Shown: piece after piece, positions 27,143 through 34,636 of the stretch
Layout: the number at the start of each line of letters is the position of its first letter
Numbering within the stretch: the stretch's first letter is position 1
NCBI GenBank assembly: GCA_021295695.1
Contig: JAGWBW010000006.1
Span: forward strand, 4,483-68,482
From: Candidatus Latescibacterota bacterium
GTDB taxonomy: Bacteria; Latescibacterota; UBA2968
DNA: 64,000 nt
Reading direction: 5' to 3'
Position numbers and translations under genes: made by a program
The notes under the pieces: generated by a model
Seen by the model: the letters and a program-made list of their open reading frames with translations, nothing else
The model's database searches: none
Told to the model about the DNA's origin: nothing

Positions 27143-28585
27143 TCACTTTTTAACCGCGCCAGGTACTACTACTGCATCCACCATTCCGTGCAATATTTTT
27201 TTGTCTGCTGGACAGACTGTCGCCTGTAAACCCGAAAGTACTGCTTTGTCTTTAATGACAAAATAATAGGGCTGCAATCGCACACGACCTCTGAATGTTT
27301 CGATTTTATTGGTTTCGTAATTATAGTACGACACAGAAAAAGTCGCGCCGTTGTGAAATTCCTGCATGATGTGGGGCGTTTGCTCAAAAGCTCGTAATGC
27401 CTCGTCAATCACGCCTTGCCAATCTTGTTCGGCCATGTCGTGTCCAATGGCCACGCCGCGACTGCCCCAGGCCATTTCAGAATATCCCGAGGGTTTGATA
27501 ACCAGTTGTCGGTGTTTTTGCCCCAGGTGCCCCAGCGCATGCCAATCGGAAAAGGATTGACCGGCGATCTCCAATCCCGCAATAACGCCATGGGGCGGCA
27601 AAGGCGTGGGGTCTAAGATCCAGGTTTTGGGAAAGGTTTGCTGCAAAAAGGCCACGGATTTTTTGCCCAGGTGTTGGTGCCAGAAATTCGATAGCAGGGG
27701 ATGGTGGAATAGTGCCATCATCATCTTTTCTTCGTGATACGCTTTTACAGGGGGCGTGATTTTGACGAGGCCTTTGCGTACTGCGTATAAAATTAAATCG
27801 ATTTGGGGCAGGTTCCGCAAATCGAATAGCTCAAAAAATCTGTATATCACGTCTAAGCGCCGGCGACCATGCGTCCCATTGACAAATAGTCCGTCTTCGA
27901 CAAAAGACAGTTCTTCGGGTCCAATGACATACGTTTCCAGACCAGCGGCATTCAACTGGTCGCCCAGGTACGCCATTTCGGGACGATAAGCCGATGCTTC
28001 TTCCGAGATCACCACGCCCAAAACCGGCGCATCTGTGCCGGCAACGCCGCGGATCATCTGTGCAAATCCAGTGACCATCCCGGTCGCACCACCTACAATT
28101 TGATCGCCGAGTTTGGCATATCGCTCGGCCAGGCTTGCCGTAAATCCAATTCCACCGGGTACGGAATCCAATTCTGTCGCGATCATTCCCGCTCGCGTGG
28201 GTATCACATCGGGCCGAATTACGAAGGGTACATGGCTTTTGAATCGGCTCATCTGCCCAAATTTGATCACTTCTTCCGATTTGCCCTGGTCCAGATACTG
28301 CGCGACCCATGTGGGTTGAATCCCTCTTATACTCTGCGAATACAACAGATTCAGTGCTTTGTAAAACTGATAGAGATGTTGCCCCAATGCCTCAAGGTGT
28401 GATAGGACCGGGGGTGGCAGCCACCACGGGTCGGGCGATACGCGCCACGAACTGTTCGACTGCGGATGTACCTCGCGCTGCACTTCGGTATATAAACCAC
28501 CCCTGGGCGTCAGGTCGTCAATATATCTTGCCCGTTCTCGGGCGTCCATCTCGCCAACGGATTTCTCCGTGTCACACATGCTCAT
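27143..28585 (-). CDS. Uncharacterised ATP-grasp-like protein
   Basis: A 480-residue cytoplasmic protein with no signal or membrane helix. The segments PFVIRPDVIPTRAGMIATEL and ELDSVPGGIGFT, and the later LVIKPSGYSEMAWGSRGVAIG, resemble circularly permuted ATP-grasp ligases (glutathionylspermidine-synthase-like). A C-terminal part with GRVRLQPYYFVIKDKAVLSG looks like a closing beta region. ATG 28585 is chosen because GAAGGA lies six bases upstream; the longer frame starts with TTG. It is the first gene of the larE-def operon. The substrate is unknown. Confidence 0.6.
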   Translation of the reverse strand: MSMCDTEKSVGEMDARERARYIDDLTPRGGLYTEVQREVHPQSNSSWRVSPDPWWLPPPVLSHLEALGQHLYQFYKALNLLYSQSIRGIQPTWVAQYLDQGKSEEVIKFGQMSRFKSHVPFVIRPDVIPTRAGMIATELDSVPGGIGFTASLAERYAKLGDQIVGGATGMVTGFAQMIRGVAGTDAPVLGVVISEEASAYRPEMAYLGDQLNAAGLETYVIGPEELSFVEDGLFVNGTHGRRRLDVIYRFFELFDLRNLPQIDLILYAVRKGLVKITPPVKAYHEEKMMMALFHHPLLSNFWHQHLGKKSVAFLQQTFPKTWILDPTPLPPHGVIAGLEIAGQSFSDWHALGHLGQKHRQLVIKPSGYSEMAWGSRGVAIGHDMAEQDWQGVIDEALRAFEQTPHIMQEFHNGATFSVSYYNYETNKIETFRGRVRLQPYYFVIKDKAVLSGLQATVCPADKKILHGMVDAVVVPGAVKK

Positions 28586-28642
28586 AAAAATTCCTTCGAT
28601 TGGCGTGTTTGCATTTTCTAAAAGCCATTCCCTAAAATACAA

Positions 28643-28679
28643 AGAACAGGGATTTCTGCAAGATGCGAAGCCCTGTTCT
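28643..28679 (-). terminator. Intrinsic terminator after the coiled-coil gene
   Basis: A 9-bp stem (AGAACAGGG 28643-28651 with CCCTGTTCT 28671-28679) is followed on the minus strand by TTGTATTTT. It separates the transporter operon upstream from the larE operon. Confidence 0.7.
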
Positions 28680-28702
28680 GTTAATGATAGGTATATGGGT
28701 AC

Positions 28703-29116
28703 TTATCCTTTGCGTTTTGATCGCAGATGCTCACTGATAAGCGCGCTCTCAGCCTCAGAGAGCACTGGCGTATCCTCTTGTTCGGATGGGGATTCTGCCT
28801 CATCGTCTGCCACGGGTTCTTCTGGTTCGGGAGGCTCAGATGGTGGCAGGGGTTCTGACTCTACTTTGGGTGGTTCAACAGGCGGTAGATTGGGTAGGGT
28901 TCCCAGTTGTATTTCTTCGGCGAGTTCATCTTCCAGGTTCAATCTCGCGGTAACGGCGTTATAAATCGATTTGGCGGCTTCGACCCGGGCTTCTATCTGA
29001 CGAATCGATTGACGCAATTCGTCCATCATAGCCAGTGCGTCTTCAATTTCACGACGCGCATAATCGAGAACTTGCTCATAAAGTATGTCTGTGGAATCAC
29101 CATCTGGAGTTGTCAT
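28703..29116 (-). CDS. Coiled-coil protein with Pro/Glu-rich tail, unknown
   Basis: 137 residues. Residues 10-75 form an amphipathic coiled coil (YEQVLDYARREIEDALAMM, then RQSIRQIEARVEAAKSIYN). The second half is rich in Pro, Glu and Ser (PPVEPPKVESEPLPPSEPPE) and ends in a basic patch, RSKRKG. ATG 29116 has AAGGA seven bases upstream; the frame extends 39 codons further with a hydrophobic stretch, but without a comparable ribosome site. No family is recognised. Confidence 0.6.
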   Translation of the reverse strand: MTTPDGDSTDILYEQVLDYARREIEDALAMMDELRQSIRQIEARVEAAKSIYNAVTARLNLEDELAEEIQLGTLPNLPPVEPPKVESEPLPPSEPPEPEEPVADDEAESPSEQEDTPVLSEAESALISEHLRSKRKG

Positions 29117-29233
29117 AAAAATATCCTTACTGTTTGTGAGAATCCGATGTACAAACTCTGTAATTATAAGGCACACAATATAAGATAGCAAGATAAAATA
29201 GAGTTTGAGATGCGGATTAGCTATCTGGCTCAC

Positions 29234-30385
29234 TCAAAGATGATTCACTCCGTACCAAACCCCCGGAATCGGCAGGCAGGTGCGTAAGACCTCACCTGCA
29301 TGTCCGCCGGCATCCAACAGCGCATTCTCAGTTTCTTCATGGGTTCCAAAAATCAGTTGTGCCGCTACACCGCGGCTTTCGGACACTACGCGGTCGCCGC
29401 CGTAGTAGATGTGGTATTCGTCACCGACTTCCCTAAATACCAGCCCACGGGCGGCGTGTTCTCCTGCGCGCTCGACAAAATAGGGACGCATTTTTTCGAG
29501 CAATTGTTCGAAATGAATGATCATCGTCGTACCGGGTAGATTGGCAGGCTCACCTGTTAAACCGCGCGCCTCAAGCAGGCCGCGCAATACGGTGTCGAAT
29601 CCCTTGACGTGCAATGATAGCCGATTCAAATGCTGATTTTTGATAAACTTGCCCAATGCGCCGATGATTGCAGACCGCTCACCTGCGTAATCGAGCAAAT
29701 ATACTTGCCCTGCATCTCTCTCTCTCGCTTGCTGCATGACCCCAAAAGCAACGGGTTGATCGCCCCGATGGATCAGATAGGTTTTTGCCGGGCGGTTCTG
29801 GACCCATCCCTCTATGCCAAAGACGATGTCCGAAGGCGGGCGCAACCAGCGTACGGGTTCGCGCCGGTAGATGGCTCCAATCGTTTCGACATCTGCCTTT
29901 GATGCCTGCGTTATCGTCCAGGATGTGTCGTCAAAATCTTCTGCCCGCTCCCGCGCGATGTGAAATATCCAGTCTCGCCCCACATATCGACATCCATATC
30001 GGTGGTACATGTTGCGATAGCCCGATACCATGATATAATCCACGCCATCTTTGCGGCAGTGGCGCATGGTATCTCGCAAGAGCGCTGTCGCATGACCCTT
30101 GCCCCGATGCGATTCGTAAGTTGCCACCCCTCCCAAAGACGCCACGCGAAGTGTACATCCCATAATGGATATGTTCCGCCGAATTGTGCCGATATGCGAT
30201 ACGACGTCGCCGTTTTCCACGACCACGCGCAAATTGTGCATATTATCGTCATTGAACGCGTGTGGCTGCATATCTGACAGCCCCTCGAAAAATACGTTGT
30301 CGAGTAGCTGGCACAAACGTCCCATTTCATCGCGGCGTACGCTGCGAATCCCATTTTCCCACGATGCTTCTGGCTCTCTGGGCAT
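29234..30385 (-). CDS. Tandem GNAT acetyltransferase (Eis-like)
   Basis: 383 residues. The first GNAT domain (about 10-150) has the acetyl-CoA loop in ATYESHRGKGHATALLRDTM and ends MVSGYRNMYHRYGCRYVG, typical of Eis-type enzymes. A second, degenerate GNAT-like domain follows, then a C-terminal region resembling the SCP2-type end of Eis. Known relatives acetylate amines such as aminoglycosides, but many are uncharacterised. It lies ten bases after the Nramp-like gene in the same operon. Confidence 0.75.
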   Translation of the reverse strand: MPREPEASWENGIRSVRRDEMGRLCQLLDNVFFEGLSDMQPHAFNDDNMHNLRVVVENGDVVSHIGTIRRNISIMGCTLRVASLGGVATYESHRGKGHATALLRDTMRHCRKDGVDYIMVSGYRNMYHRYGCRYVGRDWIFHIARERAEDFDDTSWTITQASKADVETIGAIYRREPVRWLRPPSDIVFGIEGWVQNRPAKTYLIHRGDQPVAFGVMQQARERDAGQVYLLDYAGERSAIIGALGKFIKNQHLNRLSLHVKGFDTVLRGLLEARGLTGEPANLPGTTMIIHFEQLLEKMRPYFVERAGEHAARGLVFREVGDEYHIYYGGDRVVSESRGVAAQLIFGTHEETENALLDAGGHAGEVLRTCLPIPGVWYGVNHL

Positions 30386-30394
30386 AAAGATCTC

Positions 30395-31807
30395 CTATAC
30401 AATGCCTACTTCCCAAAGAATACAGGCTATGGCAAATATTATATAGACCAGCGATGCAATCACCATCATCGCGGTGCATCCTTTGCCCGGTCGGGCAGTT
30501 TTTGGCAAGTAGCGATAATTGATGTACAGCATGAGCGGTACGTAAATTGCCATGGCAAATCCGCCCATATAGGCCGCATTAAACACAAAGCCCAATTCAC
30601 TCACACCGTATTGTTCCATCACAAAAGTGATCACACATCCAGCCACAATCCATATTCCCGCGACGAGGAGATACCACCAGCTCAGTTCTCGCTTTTGCGC
30701 GCCCTTAAAATTGGTATATACAATGTCTGCGATTGACCGCGAGACCCCATCTACGAGGGCGAGTTGTGTGCCAAATAGCGTTGCCAGCCCCACCAGGAGA
30801 AAAATCACGCGGCCTATGTCGCCCCAAATTTCGCCCAAAATAGCGGCCTCGTCCCAAATTAGCGTGCCTTGCGCGGGAACAATGCCCTGGGGGTGCAGGA
30901 CTGCGAGCGATCCAAAGATGAACAACATCATTGTAACGGAGTTTAATCCCCAGAAAAACAACATCTGATCTTTTTTTATATAATCCCACCAGGCCTTGAA
31001 CCTTGTCGCGTTTTCTTCTGTTTCTTCAAATACAAATCCGGTTGATGGAATGGCTTCTGCGCGGCTCCGCAATGGATTTTGCATGATTGGCACATGTGCA
31101 CCCATGCCAATGTGCTTGTCGCGCAAATAAAAGGTGTAAAACAAATTTGCCGTTCCACCAGCACCGGCAAATACGATGGCGATGAATAGCGCCTTTACCG
31201 ACATATTTGGGTCTTTGTAACCGATGTTCGCGACTCCTTTGCCCAGGTCGATCCACGTTTCCGCCGTGCCCACGGCAAAAGCCACCATGATTAATCCTAT
31301 GGTGACAATCGCGACCATCAGTTCAACGGCTTTTTCCATTGAATTGTAAATGAGTTTGGGACCAAACAAAATGAGTGCGACGCCGATAAATGTAATCACG
31401 GTCCAAAATGTATCCGATCCCCAACCCTGGGGACCGACCAACAGAGCTTTGAGAGCCAATCCCGAGGCGCGCCCCCATCCCGGGGCAATCCAGGAGAATA
31501 ATGTGATTAGAATAAATAGGGGTGCAAAACCGCGCCACACACGCGCGAATCCCGTATATACTGTTTCACCTGTGGCAATTGTCCATCGCCCGACTTCAAA
31601 GTTGATCCACATTTGCAAAAACACACCGAGTACCGCAGCCCAGATCATGCTCGCCCCGTATTCGGCGACGACGAGGGGCCACACAATGATCTCGCCCGCA
31701 CCGATGGATAACCCGACCAGGATGGCACCCGGTCCCGCCATTTGCCAAAATCCAAATTTGCGTTCGGGCAGAACGGCTGTTTTGAAGTCGTCCAATTTTT
31801 TTAGCAT
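30395..31807 (-). CDS. Divergent Nramp-superfamily transporter
   Basis: An inner-membrane protein of 470 residues with about 11 hydrophobic segments in the LeuT-like Nramp fold. The first helix reads GPGAILVGLSIGAGEIIVWP, so the metal-binding DPGN of classical MntH is replaced by GAGE. The sixth-helix region AGAGGTANLFYTFYLRD also lacks the canonical Met-containing motif. The metal specificity of classical Nramp should therefore not be assumed. It follows the glycerol-3-phosphate dehydrogenase-like gene by 12 bases. Confidence 0.8.
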   Translation of the reverse strand: MLKKLDDFKTAVLPERKFGFWQMAGPGAILVGLSIGAGEIIVWPLVVAEYGASMIWAAVLGVFLQMWINFEVGRWTIATGETVYTGFARVWRGFAPLFILITLFSWIAPGWGRASGLALKALLVGPQGWGSDTFWTVITFIGVALILFGPKLIYNSMEKAVELMVAIVTIGLIMVAFAVGTAETWIDLGKGVANIGYKDPNMSVKALFIAIVFAGAGGTANLFYTFYLRDKHIGMGAHVPIMQNPLRSRAEAIPSTGFVFEETEENATRFKAWWDYIKKDQMLFFWGLNSVTMMLFIFGSLAVLHPQGIVPAQGTLIWDEAAILGEIWGDIGRVIFLLVGLATLFGTQLALVDGVSRSIADIVYTNFKGAQKRELSWWYLLVAGIWIVAGCVITFVMEQYGVSELGFVFNAAYMGGFAMAIYVPLMLYINYRYLPKTARPGKGCTAMMVIASLVYIIFAIACILWEVGIV

Positions 31808-31819
31808 CTATTCCTCCGG

Positions 31820-32959
31820 TTAAGCCCGCAGTGCTATCGACACAATTTTTTTGATGCCGAGTGTTTTGGCGACGCGACGCGATAGCGATAAGTACGTCGT
31901 CAGTTTTCCACCGAATATATTGAGAAATTGGGTTTGCCCGCGCGTGTGCAAATCCAGTTCGTATTCTCGAGAGAGATCGGTTGCATCGCCTTTTTGTTCT
32001 ACGAGGGGACGGATGCCCACTGTGGCACTTGTTATATCTGTGCGTTGAAGGCGATGGTCTGGCACCAGATACGCATTCACTTCTCGGATCAAATAATCGA
32101 TATCTTTCTCTTGAACCACCACATCATCTACCCGTCCAGGCTCTTCGCGCTCGGTCGTGCCGATCATTGTCTGATCGCGTTCTGGTTCGGGTATGACAAA
32201 AAAGACGCGTTTGCCTTCGGTTTGCAAAAACATGGGGTGGGGGGTGAGTAGTCCATCTACAAAAATGTGAATGCCGCTCACTTTGCGGATATGAAACCGC
32301 GATGGCAAGTGATAACGCGCTGTGACTTCATCAATCCACGGTCCCGTTGCATTGATCAGGATGTGACTGCTGTATTTTTTTTTGCCTACTGATACCTCAA
32401 ATCCGGTTTCATCCCAGGCCATGTGTTGCACGTCAACCCCTTCGCGAAATACGCATCCCAGTTCCTGCGCGTCTTCTGCCACACGCTTTGTGAGTGCCAG
32501 ATCGTTTGTCTTGCCGTCGTAATATCGCAGTACAGCCCGAATTCCTTCTCGCTTTAATGCGGGAAATTCGCGTGCAAATCGCTTTCGGGCTACCTTGCGA
32601 GACCGATATATATTGTGCTGCCCAGCCAGGGCGTCGTAGAGCTTGATACCCGTCCACAACCGCCAGGCGGGACGCGGACTCGTGCGATAAATGGGCAGAT
32701 AAAACGGTCGCATTGAGACCAGTTCGGGATAGCGTCCCAAAAGCTCCAGTCGATCAGCCAAAGCTTCTCGCACCAGTCCAAATTGTCGCGTTTCCAAATA
32801 GCGCAATCCACCGTGGATCAATCGCGATGATCTGGACGATGTGCCCCCACCAATCGCGCCTTTGTCCAACACCAGCACCCGTTGCCCGCGCTCGGCGAGT
32901 TCACGCGCAATGCCGCATCCATTGATCCCGGCCCCTAATATGATTGCATCATAAGTCAT
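31820..32959 (-). CDS. FAD-dependent glycerol-3-phosphate dehydrogenase-like protein
   Basis: 379 residues. The N-terminal FAD dinucleotide motif is AIILGAGINGCGIARELAERG (5-25), followed by the GlpD hallmark SSRSSRLIHGGLRYLE. The substrate-domain stretch VSGIHIFVDG and the closing IFGGKLTTYLSLS are also kept. Aerobic GlpD is about 500-540 residues with a helical C-terminal DAO_C domain; that domain is absent here. The protein oxidises glycerol-3-phosphate or a related hydroxyacid at the membrane face; the true substrate is uncertain. It is three bases after the decarboxylase gene. Confidence 0.85.
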   Translation of the reverse strand: MTYDAIILGAGINGCGIARELAERGQRVLVLDKGAIGGGTSSRSSRLIHGGLRYLETRQFGLVREALADRLELLGRYPELVSMRPFYLPIYRTSPRPAWRLWTGIKLYDALAGQHNIYRSRKVARKRFAREFPALKREGIRAVLRYYDGKTNDLALTKRVAEDAQELGCVFREGVDVQHMAWDETGFEVSVGKKKYSSHILINATGPWIDEVTARYHLPSRFHIRKVSGIHIFVDGLLTPHPMFLQTEGKRVFFVIPEPERDQTMIGTTEREEPGRVDDVVVQEKDIDYLIREVNAYLVPDHRLQRTDITSATVGIRPLVEQKGDATDLSREYELDLHTRGQTQFLNIFGGKLTTYLSLSRRVAKTLGIKKIVSIALRA

Positions 32960-32962
32960 AGA

Positions 32963-34234
32963 TTAGTTATTAGTGGTCAAAAAATTTGGCACAATTTCAT
33001 TTTCCAGGACCTGATCCAGGGTCTGACGTTTCCGAATTAAGTGCAATGCGCCATCTCTGTCCAATAATACTTCGGCTGCTTCGGGAAAGGAATTGTAATT
33101 TTTAGAGGACATACCCGCACAATACGCGCCCGTTCCGCCAATGACCACGGCGTCTCCCACTTTTGTTTTTGTCAATATCCGGGGCAGTAATCCTTCGGGA
33201 TCGTCGGGCGCAGGGGTTAATACGTCGCCGCTTTCACAACAATGTCCCACGACAATATATTCGTCAAACCCGCGTTCTTCTTCCTCGGCGGACACCACGG
33301 CAATGGGATGTTGCGCCCCGTACATGCTCGGTCTGATGACTTCGGTCATCCCGGTATCGGTTTTGATAAATTTGTACCCGTCATTTCCGGTATCTACCAC
33401 ATCTATCGCCGTTGCCACAATAGCACCGGCGTTTGCGACGAGATATGTGCCGGGTTCCACTTCCAAACGCAACGCGCGTCCGGTTTGTTTCGCGGTCATT
33501 TCAAAGGCTTCGACCACATGTTGCCCGATCACCTGCAAATCCGTCGATACCTCGCCCGGCAGGCGTCCGACTTTGTATCCACCCCCCAAACTCAATGTGG
33601 TCGCGTTTTCAAATCCAACGCAAATTTTCAATGACATCAACGCGACGCGCTCCCACACTTCGGGATCGCTGCCCGATCCAATATGCGTGTGCATGGTCGT
33701 TATTGTCAAATCGCGCTGTTTGCAAATTTTGTGTACGTCGGAGATATATTCATGCCAGATACCAAAACTCGCCGCAGGTCCCCCCACATTGGTGCGCTTG
33801 CTGTGCCCAGATCCCATGCCGGGATTGATACGCACGGAAAGAGATCGCCCGGGGAACAGGTCGCCATAAGTTCGCAATTGATTCAGGGAACACGCATTAA
33901 AGATCACGCCCTGCTCGATCAGGTGTTTCAGATTTTTTGGTATCTGCTGTGTCGTAAGCATGATGTGGGGACCAGGTACACCGGCCCGCATGGCGCGCTC
34001 GGCCTCGTATCCACTGCTCGCGTCGATGTGCAAGCCCTTTTGCGTTAAGATGCGGATTACGGTGCTGTTGGGCAATGCCTTCATCGCATAGCGCGCGGTT
34101 AGTCCAAAGGCATTGGGAAAATTCAACACGGTCTCAGCTTGTGTTTCCAGCGTGCGCTGGTCGTAAACATAAACAGGGGAGCCAAATTCCGTTCGAATTG
34201 TTCGCACTTGATCGCCATTCAAAAATGCTGCCAC
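32963..34234 (-). CDS. Diaminopimelate/ornithine decarboxylase-family PLP enzyme
   Basis: A fold-type III PLP enzyme of 423 residues. The Schiff-base lysine is in RYAMKALPN (K52). HTHIGSGSDPEVW and SLGGGYKVGR form the phosphate-binding face, and GHCCESGDVLTPA and YCAGMSSKNYNSFP carry the C-terminal active-site Cys and Tyr. This combination matches LysA (meso-diaminopimelate to lysine), but the Ser/Lys-rich substrate loops differ, so a specialised decarboxylase is possible. It is first in a five-gene operon with glpD-like, Nramp-like and GNAT genes. Confidence 0.8.
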   Translation of the reverse strand: MAAFLNGDQVRTIRTEFGSPVYVYDQRTLETQAETVLNFPNAFGLTARYAMKALPNSTVIRILTQKGLHIDASSGYEAERAMRAGVPGPHIMLTTQQIPKNLKHLIEQGVIFNACSLNQLRTYGDLFPGRSLSVRINPGMGSGHSKRTNVGGPAASFGIWHEYISDVHKICKQRDLTITTMHTHIGSGSDPEVWERVALMSLKICVGFENATTLSLGGGYKVGRLPGEVSTDLQVIGQHVVEAFEMTAKQTGRALRLEVEPGTYLVANAGAIVATAIDVVDTGNDGYKFIKTDTGMTEVIRPSMYGAQHPIAVVSAEEEERGFDEYIVVGHCCESGDVLTPAPDDPEGLLPRILTKTKVGDAVVIGGTGAYCAGMSSKNYNSFPEAAEVLLDRDGALHLIRKRQTLDQVLENEIVPNFLTTNN

Positions 34235-34284
34235 AGATTCCTCGCTTTCACGTTGTTTTTTTAAATTTGTTGAAAAAATAAAAA

Positions 34285-34302
34285 AGCTCCCAAAAGGGAG
34301 TT
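34285..34302 (-). terminator. Intrinsic terminator of tRNA-Leu
   Basis: On the minus strand AACTCCC, a TTTT loop and GGGAGCT are followed by TTTTTA. The 5-bp GC-rich core extends by a wobble pair. It lies about 50 bases after the tRNA. Confidence 0.75.
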
Positions 34303-34350
34303 CTTGCGCCAGCGATTCGGGGCGTGACCTCAGATCGTCTGGCTATTTTA

Positions 34351-34437
34351 TGGTGCGGACGGGGGGACTCGAACCCCCACGGGTTTTACCCCACCAGATC
34401 CTAAATCTGGCGTGTCTGCCAATTCCACCACGTCCGC
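34351..34437 (-). tRNA. tRNA-Leu (anticodon TAG)
   Basis: An 87-nt class II tRNA. The acceptor stem GCGGACG pairs with CGTCCGC, and CCA is encoded at the 3' end. The anticodon stem CCAGA/TCTGG encloses the loop TTTAGGA, giving anticodon TAG (CUA codons). A long variable arm precedes the T arm GGGGG-TTCGAGT-CCCCC. It has its own promoter and terminator. Confidence 0.97.
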
Positions 34438-34456
34438 ATATTTGCAGCGAAAAATA

Positions 34457-34485
34457 AAGATACAGGTTCCGCTGAAATATATCAA
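34457..34485 (-). promoter_or_regulatory. Putative promoter of tRNA-Leu
   Basis: On the minus strand -35 TTGATA (34485-34480), a 17-bp spacer and -10 TATCTT (34462-34457) lie about 20 bases upstream of the mature tRNA 5' end. Confidence 0.6.
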
Positions 34486-34636
34486 TAAAAACGGAACAAC
34501 TGGGACATTCCCTTGTTTGTACAGGGCATGAAGCAAAACATTGACCTGCGGATTTCGCTGAGGAACCCCTTGTTGACTTTTCCTAATCCCGAATTTACGT
34601 TTGTACTCTACAAAATCCACAACACACTTTAAAATT

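Noticed and set aside
34573-34601. Promoter for lptD
   Set aside because: TTGACT is present but the -10 at the right distance (TACGTT) is poor; left unassigned.
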